Shown: positions 36,447 to 45,146 of the stretch, in pieces
Layout: each line of letters begins with the position of its first letter
Numbering within the stretch: position 1 is the first letter of the stretch
Assembly: GCF_000719335.1 (NCBI RefSeq)
Contig: NZ_JOGB01000021.1
Location: 1 to 64,000, forward strand
Source: Streptomyces sp. NRRL S-87
GTDB taxonomy: Bacteria; Actinomycetota; Actinomycetes; Streptomycetales; Streptomycetaceae
Direction of reading: 5' to 3'
Length of the DNA: 64,000 nucleotides
Notes under the pieces: model-generated
The model's database searches: none
Seen by the model: only the letters and a program-made list of their open reading frames with translations
What the model was told of the DNA's origin: nothing
Position numbers and translations under genes: made by a program

Positions 36447-36980
36447 ATGACGAACTCTCAGCCCACGCGCCGCAACCGGCTCCGCACCGCCGTCGTGGCG
36501 GGCCTGATGGCGGCCACGGCCCTGGGTACCGCCGGCACCGCGCTGGCCGAGGGCAACCCGACCGAGGACCACGCGTACAACCAGTGGCAGGCCGTCAACG
36601 CCGAGGGGCAGACCGAAATGTGCGCCGAGCACTCGGATGCGTTCCGTTTCCGCTTCTACTTCCGTCCGGACTACGGCGGCGCGTGGGTCAACATCGGGCA
36701 GAACATCTGGGACCTGAAGTCCGAGCCCACCGGGTTCGGTCCGCGCCCGCTGCTCTTCTGCGGCGGCTCCAGCGACGGCAAGGGCCAGCAGGTCGCGAAC
36801 AACTCGGCGTCCGCCTACAACTGGTACGACGGCTACTGCGGGAAGGTCTACTACTACGCGGGCTACCAGGGCGCCTCCCAGGGCCTGGTGGACGACATCT
36901 GGCCGCGCTCCGGCAAGACCCTCGGCCCGACCCGCAACAACAACCGGTCCATCGCCTTCCGGACCTGCACCACCTGGTAG
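36447..36980 (+). CDS. Secreted protein of unknown function
   Basis: 177 residues. A twin-basic N-terminus (TRRNRLR) and hydrophobic core end at an Ala-x-Ala site (ALA-EGN, about residue 34), so it is exported by Sec. The mature part of roughly 140 residues has four cysteines (in EMCAEH, LLFCGG, GYCGK and RTCTTW), enough for two disulfides, and many Tyr, Trp and Asn. I do not recognise the fold. The ATG at 36447 follows CTGGAG. It is followed after 43 bases by a lipoprotein gene on the same strand, and the two may form one transcript. Confidence 0.75.
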   Translation: MTNSQPTRRNRLRTAVVAGLMAATALGTAGTALAEGNPTEDHAYNQWQAVNAEGQTEMCAEHSDAFRFRFYFRPDYGGAWVNIGQNIWDLKSEPTGFGPRPLLFCGGSSDGKGQQVANNSASAYNWYDGYCGKVYYYAGYQGASQGLVDDIWPRSGKTLGPTRNNNRSIAFRTCTTW

Positions 36981-37023
36981 TCCCCCGCACCCGTCCCGTC
37001 CCGCCCTCCCGGAGGAACCCGTC

Positions 37024-38025
37024 ATGTCCCGTAGCCGTCGTCGGAGCACGAGCCTGCTGGCGACGGCTCTGGCCGCCGTGACCCTGGCCGCGGCGGGCTG
37101 CTCCGCAGCGCGGGACGGGGGAGCCGTGGCCACGCGGGCTGCCGGACGGGCCACGGCCCCCGCCCTGCGGCCGCCGGCCGCCGCAGTGCGGAACGCCAGC
37201 GATCCGACCGGCTGGACGCTGCCGCTGATGGCGTACCAGCCCACGAAGGAGCAGCGCCGCATGCTGGTGGCGGCCGAACAGACCCTGGTCCGCTCCTGCA
37301 TGAAGGGCTTCGGCCTGGTGTGGACGCCACCCGCCGATCTGCCGGTCGTCGGGCCGCGCAACGACATGGACTGGCGGTACGGGATCCATGACGCCACGCT
37401 CGCCGCAACGCGCGGCTTCCAGCCGGAGGCCGCCCAGGTGGCACGGTACGAAGAGGCGATGCGCACGGCCGACAGGGCTCCCCGGCTCACCCCGGACACC
37501 GAGGTCGTCCTCGGCGGCAGCGACCTGCCACCGGACGCCCTGGCCGCCGCCGGCCGCGAGGTGCGCGCCGGGTCCTTCCACGGCCGGAAGATCCCCGAGG
37601 GAGGCTGCTTCGGCCAGGCCCGGCACCGCCTCGGCACCGCCACCTACGGCTCCACCCCCCTGGCCTCCGAACTGTCCGGCCGCTCCTTCCCCGAGGCGAC
37701 CGCGGACCCCGCCGTCAAAGCGGTGTTCGGACGCTGGTCGGCCTGCATGAAGGCCAAGGGCTTCCGCTACGCCGACCCGGTCGCGCTCTTCGACGACGCG
37801 CGCTTCGGCCGCCGGCCGCACCCCGTCACGGGCCTGGAGACCTCCACCGCACTCGCCGACATCCGGTGCCGCGGCAGCGTGCGCGTCGCCGAGACCTGGC
37901 ACGCCGCCGAGACCCGCCTCCAGCAGGGGTACATCCAGGCCGACCGGACCCGCCTCGAGGCCGAACGGCGCTCCCTCGACACGGCCGTCCGCAACGCCCG
38001 CGCGGTACTCGCGACGGGCTCGTGA
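37024..38025 (+). CDS. Lipoprotein of unknown function
   Basis: 333 residues with a type-II signal peptide and lipobox LAAAGC (Cys about residue 26), then an Ala/Pro-rich spacer and a domain with conserved features ACMKAKGFRY and PDTEVVLGGSDLPPDAL. Many streptomycetes encode lipoproteins with this repeated SCMKG/ACMKAKG pattern; no function is known to me. The ATG at 37024 has GGAGGAA at 37012-37018. It probably shares a transcript with the secreted-protein gene and could act with it at the cell surface. Confidence 0.8.
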   Translation: MSRSRRRSTSLLATALAAVTLAAAGCSAARDGGAVATRAAGRATAPALRPPAAAVRNASDPTGWTLPLMAYQPTKEQRRMLVAAEQTLVRSCMKGFGLVWTPPADLPVVGPRNDMDWRYGIHDATLAATRGFQPEAAQVARYEEAMRTADRAPRLTPDTEVVLGGSDLPPDALAAAGREVRAGSFHGRKIPEGGCFGQARHRLGTATYGSTPLASELSGRSFPEATADPAVKAVFGRWSACMKAKGFRYADPVALFDDARFGRRPHPVTGLETSTALADIRCRGSVRVAETWHAAETRLQQGYIQADRTRLEAERRSLDTAVRNARAVLATGS

Positions 38026-38200
38026 TCCGGGCCGGACCTCCGGCGGCAGGAGGCGCGACCCCGTCGTGGGTCTCGTCGGCGGCGCCCGTCCCGCCCTGCG
38101 TCGGCGGTCCGTGCGACCTGGACTGGAACGGAATCGCCGGGCCGGCCCTCCCTCGCACGATGCTCGTCCCGACCTCGTCTCCTGCGGTTAGCCTGTGCGA

Positions 38201-39046
38201 ATGCTCACAGAAGTGACCGCGACCCGTTACGTGACGCCCTTGCGCGAGGGCGGCTCGCTCCCCGGGATCGTCGAGGCCGACGATCTCGGCACGTACGTCA
38301 TGAAGTTCACCGGCGCCGGCCAGGGGCGCAAGACCCTGGTCGCGGAGGTCGTCTGCGGCCGCCTCGCGCAGCGGCTGGGGCTGCGGGTGCCCGAACTCGT
38401 GCAGATCCAGCTCGACCCGGTCATCGGGCTCGGCGAGCCGGACCAGGAGGTGCAGGAGCTGCTCAAGGCGAGCGGCGGCCTGAACCTCGGCATGGACTAC
38501 CTGCCCGGCTCCATCGGCTTCGACCCGCTCGCCTACCAGGTCGACCCGGTCGAGGCCGGGCGCGTCGTGTGGTTCGACGCGCTGATCAACAACGTCGACC
38601 GGTCCTGGCGCAACCCGAACATGCTGGTCTGGCACGGGGAGCTGTGGCTCATCGACCACGGCGCCACCATGATCTGGCACCACAACTGGCCCACCGCCGC
38701 GGCGGCGGCCGACAAGCCGTACAACGCCCACGACCACGCCCTCGCGCCCGTGGGACCGGACATCGCGGCCGCGGCCGCCGAACTCGCGCCCCGCGTGACC
38801 CAGGACCTCCTCATGGACGTCGTCGCCGACGTGCCGGACGAGTGGCTGGTCGACGAGCCCGGCTTCGACTCCACGGACGCGCTGCGCCGGGCGTACGTCG
38901 ACGCCCTCCTGCCGCGGGCCGCTACCATCCACGAGCGGATCTCGACGGAGAAGCCGGCCAAGGCCCCCCAGGGCCCTCCCGGTTGGCTCACCGACCACCT
39001 GACCGACTGGCCGCACCCGACCCAGAAGAAGAGCGAAGGCAAGTGA
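38201..39046 (+). CDS. HipA-like kinase family protein (HipA_2)
   Basis: 281 residues resembling the HipA_2 group of small HipA-related kinases. Candidates for ATP and metal residues are ADDLGTYVMKF (lysine), FDALINNVDRSWRNPN (catalytic Asp and Asn) and LWLIDHGATM (the DxG-like metal site). Substrate and outcome are unknown; no antitoxin-like HipB precedes it. ATG 38201 follows TAGCCT (38189-38194) by six bases, so the mRNA is probably leaderless. The stop overlaps the next start as GTGA, indicating that it is coupled with a DUF3037 protein. Confidence 0.82.
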   Translation: MLTEVTATRYVTPLREGGSLPGIVEADDLGTYVMKFTGAGQGRKTLVAEVVCGRLAQRLGLRVPELVQIQLDPVIGLGEPDQEVQELLKASGGLNLGMDYLPGSIGFDPLAYQVDPVEAGRVVWFDALINNVDRSWRNPNMLVWHGELWLIDHGATMIWHHNWPTAAAAADKPYNAHDHALAPVGPDIAAAAAELAPRVTQDLLMDVVADVPDEWLVDEPGFDSTDALRRAYVDALLPRAATIHERISTEKPAKAPQGPPGWLTDHLTDWPHPTQKKSEGK

Positions 39047-39426
39047 ACGAGCGGGACGTCTTCGAGTACGCGCTGGTACGGGTGGTCCCCCGGGTCGAGC
39101 GCGGCGAACTCTTCAACGCGGGCGTGGTGCTCTACTGCCGCGCCAAGTCCTACGTGGCCGCCCGGACCCACCTCGACGAGACCAAGCTGCTGGCCCTGGA
39201 CCCGGCGGCCGACGTGGCCGGCGTACGGGCCGCCCTGCGGGCCGTCGAGGGGATCTGCGCCGGCGGCGAGCGGGCCGGCCAGGCCGCCGGGGACGAGCCC
39301 GGGCGGCGCTTCCGGTGGCTGATCGCCCCGCGCAGCACCGTCGTCCAGCCGGGCCCCGTGCACACCGGTCTGACGGCCGACCCCGAGGCCGAGGTGGAAC
39401 GCCTGCTCGACCTGCTGGTGCGCTGA
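39043..39426 (+). CDS. DUF3037 family protein
   Basis: 127 residues with the DUF3037 features: FEYALVRVVPRVERGELFNAG, VVLYCR and a final PEAEVERLLDLLV helix. The function is unknown, and no catalytic residues are evident. The GTG overlaps the HipA-like stop as GTGA, so the two are translationally coupled. From memory, DUF3037 next to a HipA-like kinase recurs in actinobacteria, so the proteins probably act together, perhaps with DUF3037 as a substrate or regulator of the kinase. Confidence 0.82.
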   Translation: MNERDVFEYALVRVVPRVERGELFNAGVVLYCRAKSYVAARTHLDETKLLALDPAADVAGVRAALRAVEGICAGGERAGQAAGDEPGRRFRWLIAPRSTVVQPGPVHTGLTADPEAEVERLLDLLVR

Positions 39427-39508
39427 TCCGCGTCCCGGGGCCGCCGCTCCGGCCGGTGCCGCGGTGGGCTGATCGGCGCGTCTGCGGCGGCCCTGGCGCA
39501 CGGTGCCG

Positions 39509-39570
39509 TTGACACCGGGTGCCAGGGCTTCTAGCGTCAGCTCCGCTGAACCTACTAAGCGGTTGCTCAG
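39509..39570 (+). promoter_or_regulatory. Promoter and inverted-repeat operator of the fabG-like gene
   Basis: TTGACA (39509-39514), a 17-base spacer and TAGCGT (39532-39537) form a near-consensus housekeeping promoter. Just downstream, CTAAGC-GGTT-GCTCAG (39555-39570) is an imperfect palindrome in the position of a TetR-type repressor site. Both precede the start at 39630. Confidence 0.75.
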
Positions 39571-39629
39571 AGGTCGCCGCCGCACCGTGCGGCCCCGGGC
39601 GCCGCACCCAAGGGCGAGGAGATCCCAGC

Positions 39630-40391
39630 ATGTCCACCACCGAGCAGCGCGTCGCCATCGTGACCGGGGCCGCCCGGGGCATCGGCGCCGCGACCGCCGT
39701 CCGCCTTGCCGCCGAGGGCCGCGCCGTCGCCGTCCTCGACCTCGACGAGACCGCGTGCAAGGACACCGTGGAGGCCATCACCGCCGCCGGCGGCAAGGCC
39801 GTCGCCATCGGCTGCGACGTCTCCGACGCCGCCCAGGTCGAGGCCGCCGTCGAGCGCGTGGCCGCGACCCTCGGCGCGCCCACGATCCTCGTCAACAACG
39901 CGGGCGTGCTGCGCGACAACCTGCTCTTCAAGATGAGCGAGTCCGACTGGGACACCGTCATGAGCGTGCACCTGCGCGGCGCGTTCCTGATGGCCAAGGC
40001 CGTCCAGAAGCACATGGTCGAGGCGAAGTTCGGACGCATCGTCAACCTGTCGAGCAGCTCCGCCCTCGGCAACCGCGGCCAGGCCAACTACTCCGCAGCC
40101 AAGGCCGGTCTGCAGGGCCTCACCAAGACCCTGGCCATCGAGCTCGGCAAGTTCGGCGTCACGGCCAACGCCGTCGCCCCCGGCTTCATCGCCACCGACA
40201 TGACCGCCGCCACCGCCGCCCGGGTCGGCATGGGATTCGAGGACTTCCAGGCGGCGGCCGCCACCCAGATCCCGGTCCAGCGCGTGGGCCGCCCCGAGGA
40301 CGTCGCCAACGCGATCGCGTTCTTCACCGCCGAGGCCGCGGGCTTCGTATCCGGCCAGGTGCTGTACGTGGCCGGCGGCCCGCTCGACTAG
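39630..40391 (+). CDS. fabG: 3-oxoacyl-ACP reductase-like short-chain dehydrogenase
   Basis: 253 residues of the SDR family: TGAARGIGAAT (NADP-binding Gly motif), NNAGV, the catalytic Ser in NLSSSSA, and YSAAK with Tyr/Lys. It reduces a 3-oxoacyl thioester; the primary fatty-acid fabG is normally elsewhere, so this paralogue may serve an alternative acyl or polyketide pathway. The ATG at 39630 follows GAGGAG (39615-39620). The promoter and operator upstream suggest TetR-type induction. It is followed on the same strand by a second SDR gene. Confidence 0.88.
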   Translation: MSTTEQRVAIVTGAARGIGAATAVRLAAEGRAVAVLDLDETACKDTVEAITAAGGKAVAIGCDVSDAAQVEAAVERVAATLGAPTILVNNAGVLRDNLLFKMSESDWDTVMSVHLRGAFLMAKAVQKHMVEAKFGRIVNLSSSSALGNRGQANYSAAKAGLQGLTKTLAIELGKFGVTANAVAPGFIATDMTAATAARVGMGFEDFQAAAATQIPVQRVGRPEDVANAIAFFTAEAAGFVSGQVLYVAGGPLD

Positions 40392-40440
40392 CCGGCGCCC
40401 GCTCCGACAGACAGCCACGCACGGGACGAAAGGCACGCGC

Positions 40441-41244
40441 ATGACGGAAGAGGCACAGGAGCACACCCGCGACCGGGCGCAGGAGCAGGGGCAGCGCCCC
40501 GACAGCGGCCGGGTCGCGCTGATCACCGGCGCCAGCCGCGGCATCGGCTACGGCGTCGCGGAGGCCCTGGTGGCCCGGGGCGACCGGGTCGTGATCACCG
40601 GGCGCAACGAGGACGCCCTCAAGGAGGCCGTGGAGCGCCTCGGTGCCGACCGGGTGGTGGGCATCGCGGGCAAGGCGCACGACGAGGCCCACCAGGCCGC
40701 CGCGGTGGACCGGGCCATGGAGGCCTTCGGCCGGATCGACTTCCTGGTCAACAACGCGGGCACCAACCCGGTCTTCGGCCCGCTCGCGGACATGGACCTC
40801 GGCGTGGCCCGGAAGGTGTACGAGACCAACGTGATCTCGGCGCTCGGCTTCGCCCAGCGCACCTGGCACGCCTGGCAGAAGGACCACGGCGGGGCGATCG
40901 TGAACATCGCCTCGATCGCGGGCCTCTCGCCCTCGCCGTTCATCGGCGCGTACGGCATGAGCAAGGCCGCGATGATCAACCTGACCATCCAGCTGGCGCA
41001 CGAGATGGCACCCGGCGTCCGGGTCAACGCGATCGCGCCCGCCGTGGTGAAGACCCGGTTCGCCCAGGCGCTCTACGAGGGCCGCGAGGCGGAGGCCGCG
41101 GCAGCCTACCCGCTGGGCCGGCTGGGCGTTCCGTCGGACATCGGTGGAGCTGCCGCTTTTCTCACGTCCGAGCAGTCGGAATGGGTCACGGGTCAGACGC
41201 TGGTCGTTGATGGGGGAATCTTTCTCAATGCCGGAGTTGGGTGA
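40441..41244 (+). CDS. Short-chain dehydrogenase/reductase (SDR) family protein
   Basis: 267 residues. After a charged N-terminus of about 20 residues come TGASRGIGYGV, NNAGTNP, NIASIAGLSP and YGMSKAA with the catalytic Tyr/Lys, and a C-terminal PLGRLGVPSDIG and WVTGQTLVVDGG. It is a second FabG-like reductase, 49 bases behind the first, probably in one transcript. ATG 40441 has AAAGG nine bases upstream. The Gly motif marks it as NADP(H)-dependent; the substrate is unknown. Confidence 0.9.
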   Translation: MTEEAQEHTRDRAQEQGQRPDSGRVALITGASRGIGYGVAEALVARGDRVVITGRNEDALKEAVERLGADRVVGIAGKAHDEAHQAAAVDRAMEAFGRIDFLVNNAGTNPVFGPLADMDLGVARKVYETNVISALGFAQRTWHAWQKDHGGAIVNIASIAGLSPSPFIGAYGMSKAAMINLTIQLAHEMAPGVRVNAIAPAVVKTRFAQALYEGREAEAAAAYPLGRLGVPSDIGGAAAFLTSEQSEWVTGQTLVVDGGIFLNAGVG

Positions 41245-41316
41245 CCGATATCCGGACGAATTTCTTCCCTAAACGGTCACAAACACCCACCTAATCGGAC
41301 GAGTAATTGATCAAAA

Positions 41317-41350
41317 GCCCCATCGATCCTGACCATTGGATCGGTGGGGC
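41317..41350 (+). terminator. Hairpin between the SDR and SBP genes
   Basis: GCCCCATCGATCC (41317-41329) pairs with GGATCGGTGGGGC (41338-41350) around an eight-base loop, one G-T pair in 13. The sequence before is AAAA; no T tract follows. The hairpin lies 73 bases after the SDR stop and 48 before the SBP start, so it may end the SDR operon or regulate the SBP gene. Confidence 0.6.
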
Positions 41351-41398
41351 ACTGCGATATGGTCGGCCGGATCCCATGGTTGATCGAGGAGCGTGCAC

Positions 41399-42979
41399 GT
41401 GTTCAACCGGACCAGATGCCTGCAGATCGCTGCGGCCCTTGCGTCCATATCCCTGCTCGCCGGCTGCGGCGTGTTTTCGGAAGATGACGAAAAGGGCAAT
41501 CAGAAGCTCGTCGTGGGTACGACGAGCCGTCCCACGAACCTCGATCCCGCCGCCGCCTGGGACGGCTCCTGGGAGCTCTACCGGAACATCTACCAGACCC
41601 TTCTGGCCTTCCCCACCGGCTCCAGCAAGCCGCAGCCGGACGCCGCCCAGAGCTGCGAGTTCACCGACGTGGCCAACGAGTCGTACCGCTGCGTCCTGCG
41701 CAAGGGCCTGAAGTTCTCCGACGGCGAGGTGCTCGACGCCAAGGCCGTCAAGCACTCCCTCGACCGCATCCGCACGATCAACGACAAGCTCGGGCCCAAG
41801 GACCTCTTCGGCAGCCTGGAGCGCATCGAGACCAGCGGCGAGCTCACGGTCGTCTTCCACCTCAAGACGCCCGACGCCACCTTCCCCTTCGTGCTCGGCT
41901 CCCCGGCCGCCTCGCTCGTCGCGCCGAACCTGTACCCCGCCGACAAGCTGCGCACCGACGGCAAGGTCACCGGCTCGGGCCCGTACCTGCTCAAGGCCTA
42001 CGACAAGCAGCACGCGGAGCTGGAGCGCAACTCCGGCTACTCGGGCTTCGCCGAGCGCAAGAACGACGCCGTGACGATCCAGTACTTCGACGACTCGACG
42101 GCGATGGTCTCGGCGCTCAAGGGCAAGACCATCGACGCCACCTACCGCGGCCTGTCGGCCGCCGAGGTCAAGGACCTGCAGGGCCCCGAATCCCGCAAGC
42201 TCGGCATCCAGGTCGTCGACGGCGTCGGCTCCGAGATCCGCTACCTGGTCTTCAACCCGGCCGACGGCACCGTGGCCAAGCCCGCCGTGCGCAGGGCGAT
42301 CGCCCAGCTCATCGACCGCGGGACCCTCGTCTCCACGGTCTACCAGGGCACGGCCGAGCCGCTGTACTCGATGGTCCCCAAGGGCGTGGCCACCCACAAG
42401 ACGCCCTTCTACGACCGCTTCGGCCAGCCCAGCGGCACCAAGGCCCGGGCGATCCTGCGCGAGGCCGGGATCACCGAGCCGGTCCAGCTGACGCTGTCGT
42501 ACACCACGGACCGGTACGGCTCCTCGACCGCGGACGAGTTCGCCGAGCTCAAGCGGCAGCTGGAGGCCAGCGGCCTGTTCAAGATCAAGCTGCAGGGCAA
42601 GCCGTGGAAGGCCTTCCAGCAGGGCTACAAGAACGGCGACTACGCCGTCTTCGGCCGCGGCTGGTTCCCCGACTTCCCGGACCCGGACAACTTCGTCGCG
42701 CCGTTCGTCGGCAAGGAGAACGCGGTCGGCACCCCGTACGACGCCACGGAGATCACCAACGAGCTGCTGCCCCGCTCGCGCCGCCAGAGCGACCGCGGCG
42801 CGGTCGGCAAGGAGTTCGAGCGGGCCCAGGAGATCCTGGCCCAGGACGTCCGACTGCTCCCGCTCTGGCAGGGCAAGCTGTACGTGGCGGCCGGCGAGGA
42901 CGTCGCGGGCGCCGAGCGGGCCCTGGACCCGCAGACCGTCATGCAGATGTGGGAGTTCTCCCGCAAGACCAGCTGGTAG
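41399..42979 (+). CDS. ABC transporter substrate-binding lipoprotein (SBP family 5)
   Basis: 526 residues. The lipobox SLLAGC gives a mature N-terminal Cys at about residue 23. The SBP_bac_5 (peptide/nickel) fold is clear: TSRPTNLDPAAAWDGSWELY, then CVLRKGLKFSDGEVLDAKAVKHSLDRI and a later GRGWFPDFPDPDNF. It binds peptides or another small ligand outside the cell. No permease or ATPase genes are adjacent, so it must use a transporter encoded elsewhere. GTG 41399 has GAGGAG eight bases upstream; an in-frame GTG at 41393 is too close to that site. Confidence 0.9.
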   Translation: MFNRTRCLQIAAALASISLLAGCGVFSEDDEKGNQKLVVGTTSRPTNLDPAAAWDGSWELYRNIYQTLLAFPTGSSKPQPDAAQSCEFTDVANESYRCVLRKGLKFSDGEVLDAKAVKHSLDRIRTINDKLGPKDLFGSLERIETSGELTVVFHLKTPDATFPFVLGSPAASLVAPNLYPADKLRTDGKVTGSGPYLLKAYDKQHAELERNSGYSGFAERKNDAVTIQYFDDSTAMVSALKGKTIDATYRGLSAAEVKDLQGPESRKLGIQVVDGVGSEIRYLVFNPADGTVAKPAVRRAIAQLIDRGTLVSTVYQGTAEPLYSMVPKGVATHKTPFYDRFGQPSGTKARAILREAGITEPVQLTLSYTTDRYGSSTADEFAELKRQLEASGLFKIKLQGKPWKAFQQGYKNGDYAVFGRGWFPDFPDPDNFVAPFVGKENAVGTPYDATEITNELLPRSRRQSDRGAVGKEFERAQEILAQDVRLLPLWQGKLYVAAGEDVAGAERALDPQTVMQMWEFSRKTSW

Positions 42980-43018
42980 TCGCGCCCCGGGCGGGGAGTC
43001 CGGGACTCGGCCGACGCG

Positions 43019-43041
43019 TTGTCAGTGGTCGCCGGTAGGTT
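43019..43041 (+). promoter_or_regulatory. DNA-damage promoter motif (PafBC / RecA-NDp type) of ung
   Basis: TTGTCAGTG (43019-43027), eight bases, then TAGGTT (43036-43041), an exact match to TTGTCRGTG-N8-TAnnnT. The predicted start near 43048 gives a leader of about 55 bases to the GTG at 43103. Confidence 0.8.
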
Positions 43042-43102
43042 CTGGGGCAGTACAGAGAGCGCTCTGTACGTGCTCACAGAACGTGCCCCGGAGGTTGTTG
43101 AC

Positions 43103-43789
43103 GTGACCGTGTCGCTGCCCGAGTCCTGGCTCCCCGTCCTCGGCGAGGAACTCGACAAGCCCTACTTCAAGGAGCTCGCCGAGTTCGTCGAGAAGGAGCG
43201 GGCCAACGGGCCGGTCTACCCGCCGCGCGAGCAGGTCTTCGCGGCCCTGGAGGCCACCCCGTACGACCGCGTCAAGGTGCTCGTCCTCGGCCAGGACCCC
43301 TACCACGGCGCCGGCCAGGGCCACGGCCTGTGCTTCTCCGTGCGCCCGGGCGTCAAGACCCCGCCCTCCCTGCGCAACATCTACAAGGAGATGAACGCCG
43401 AGCTGGGCCTGCCCGTGCCGGACAACGGCTACCTGATGCCGTGGGCCGAGCAGGGCGTCCTGCTGCTCAACGCGGTGCTCACCGTCCGCGAGGCCGAGCC
43501 CAACTCGCACAAGGGCAAGGGCTGGGAGAAGTTCACCGACGCCGTGATCCGCGCCGTCGCCTCCCGCCCCGACCCGGCCGTCTTCGTGCTCTGGGGCGCG
43601 TACGCCCAGAAGAAGCTCCCGCTGATCGACGAGACCCGGCACGTGGTCGTCAAGGGTGCCCACCCCTCGCCGCTGTCCGCCAAGAAGTTCTTCGGCTCCC
43701 GCCCGTTCACGCAGATCAACGAGGCCATCGCGGCCCAGGGCCATGAGCCGATCGATTGGCGTATCCCGGACCTCGGCGCGGGCGCCTGA
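43103..43789 (+). CDS. ung: Uracil-DNA glycosylase, family 1
   Basis: 228 residues with the family-1 motifs: GQDPYHG at 63-69 (catalytic Asp65), LLNAVLTVREAEPNSH and KGAHPSPLS with the catalytic His. It excises uracil from DNA. The GTG at 43103 is preferred for GGAGG at 43090-43094 and the damage-type promoter upstream; a longer frame to 43019 would begin at the -35 element. A strong bulged hairpin with a T tract (43830-43885) ends the gene. Confidence 0.96.
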   Translation: MTVSLPESWLPVLGEELDKPYFKELAEFVEKERANGPVYPPREQVFAALEATPYDRVKVLVLGQDPYHGAGQGHGLCFSVRPGVKTPPSLRNIYKEMNAELGLPVPDNGYLMPWAEQGVLLLNAVLTVREAEPNSHKGKGWEKFTDAVIRAVASRPDPAVFVLWGAYAQKKLPLIDETRHVVVKGAHPSPLSAKKFFGSRPFTQINEAIAAQGHEPIDWRIPDLGAGA

Positions 43790-43829
43790 GCGTCTGCGCG
43801 GCAACTCCGCCCGGTGACGGATAGCGTCG

Positions 43830-43885
43830 GGGCGATCACCCGGGGCCGATCACTCCGGCCCCGGTGATCGCCCGTTTCGGTTTTT
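43830..43885 (+). terminator. ung terminator
   Basis: GGGCGATCACC (43830-43840) and GGGGCCG pair with CGGCCCC and GGTGATCGCCC (43856-43873), with one bulged C. The stem is followed by a T-rich GTTTCGGTTTTT. This is a rho-independent terminator with a T tract, rare in such GC-rich DNA. Confidence 0.9.
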
Positions 43886-43932
43886 CGCACGTGTTCGGGT
43901 GATCGCGCGTGCACGGGGCACGGGAGGCCACG

Positions 43933-44427
43933 GTGACGGACCAGCAGCAGGCGTCGGAGGACGCCGTCATGACCAGGATCGGGCAGGCGGTCATGCTCCT
44001 GCACGCCGGCGACCGGGCCGAGGCCCGCGACCGGCTCGCCGACCTGTGGACCGAGATCGGCCACGACGGCGACCCGCTGCACCGGTGCACCCTGGCCCAC
44101 TACATGGCCGACGCCCAGGACGAGCCCGAGGCGGAGCTGGCGTGGGACCTGCGGGCCCTGACGGCCGCCGAGGGGCTCGGCGACGGCCGCGTGGCGCGGC
44201 ACGAGCCCGCCCTGGTCGTGCGCGCCTTCTACCCCTCGCTGCACCTCAACCTCGCCGCCGACTACCTCAGGCTCCGCCGGCCGGACGCGGCCCGGTCCCA
44301 TCTGGACCGGGCGCGGGCCGCGACCGACGCGCTGGGGGACGACGGGTACGGGGACGGGGTACGGGCCGCCATCGAGCGGCTCGAGCTGCGGCTGCGGGGC
44401 GAGGAGGGGCGGTCCTACTCGCCGTAG
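43933..44427 (+). CDS. Conserved hypothetical protein, TPR-like helices
   Basis: 164 residues, mainly helical: AVMLLHAGDRAEARDRLADLW, LHRCTLAHYMADAQD, HLNLAADYLRLRRPDAARSHL and a final ERLELRLRGEEG. The pattern is that of two or three TPR-like helical hairpins, which usually bind another protein. No enzyme motif or signal peptide is seen. GTG 43933 is chosen for GGGAGG just upstream. It follows the ung terminator and so must have its own promoter. Its 3' end overlaps the convergent lipoprotein gene by 13 bases. Confidence 0.78.
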   Translation: MTDQQQASEDAVMTRIGQAVMLLHAGDRAEARDRLADLWTEIGHDGDPLHRCTLAHYMADAQDEPEAELAWDLRALTAAEGLGDGRVARHEPALVVRAFYPSLHLNLAADYLRLRRPDAARSHLDRARAATDALGDDGYGDGVRAAIERLELRLRGEEGRSYSP

Positions 44428-45002
44428 ACGTCCGAGCAGATCCGCGACTCCGGGCCGTCCTTCTTCCACTGGCCGAAGCGGCGCCCCATGGCGCACACGT
44501 CGGCCGGCCGCAGCGGCACCGGGGGCGCGGCCTCGGCGCGGCCCTGGCCGCCCGCGTGCGGGTGCTTCGGCTTCTTGGCGTGCCCCCGGCCCGGTGCGGC
44601 CGCCGCGGGGGGCTCCAGCTCGTCGGCGACGGCCTCCGCGGGCGCCGGGCCCGGTTCCGGTTCCGCGCGGGAGCCCGTGTGCGGGCCCGACCGCCGGGCG
44701 GCGGCCACCGCCCCCTCGGCGCGCTTCGCGTCGGCCGCGGCGCCGGCCCCCGACGACGGGGTGGCGCGCTGCTCGGCCGGCACCGCCTCCAGTGCCTCCA
44801 GGGCCGGGGCCTGGACGACCACCGGGGCGTCCCCGGGGCCGCCGCGGGGCTCGTACCGCGGGTCGTCCGCCTGCTGCTCCGGCGGCACCGCGGTGGCCGC
44901 GGGCCGGAGCGCATCGGGGTTCACGTTCACGCAGCCGGAGACGGCCGAGACCGCGGCGGCGACTCCGAGCAGCAGCTTTGTCGTGGTTCGGGTGGGATGC
45001 AC
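44415..45002 (-). CDS. Lipoprotein with Ala/Pro-rich linker
   Basis: 195 residues. GTG 45002 opens a signal peptide ending in the lipobox AVSGC. A long Ala/Pro/Gly-rich spacer follows, then a short C-terminal domain with DVCAMGRRFGQWKKDGPESRI and C in ICSDVYGE, which could form one disulfide. Unknown function; similar small C-terminal motifs occur in other streptomycete lipoproteins. The ribosome-binding site is weak, and 21 more codons upstream are open. It overlaps the convergent gene by 13 bases. Confidence 0.72.
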   Translation of the reverse strand: MHPTRTTTKLLLGVAAAVSAVSGCVNVNPDALRPAATAVPPEQQADDPRYEPRGGPGDAPVVVQAPALEALEAVPAEQRATPSSGAGAAADAKRAEGAVAAARRSGPHTGSRAEPEPGPAPAEAVADELEPPAAAAPGRGHAKKPKHPHAGGQGRAEAAPPVPLRPADVCAMGRRFGQWKKDGPESRICSDVYGE

Positions 45003-45146
45003 TCGCGCAACTCTGCTGTGCCGGCCCCCCGATGCGGAAACCAGGAGGCGAAATTCACCCCGCACGGGTGACCGGGCGATCCGGGGTGACGCGGCCGGTC
45101 GACGCCCCGCCCGGCGCGGCCCGCGGGAACCGCCGGGGACCCGGCG

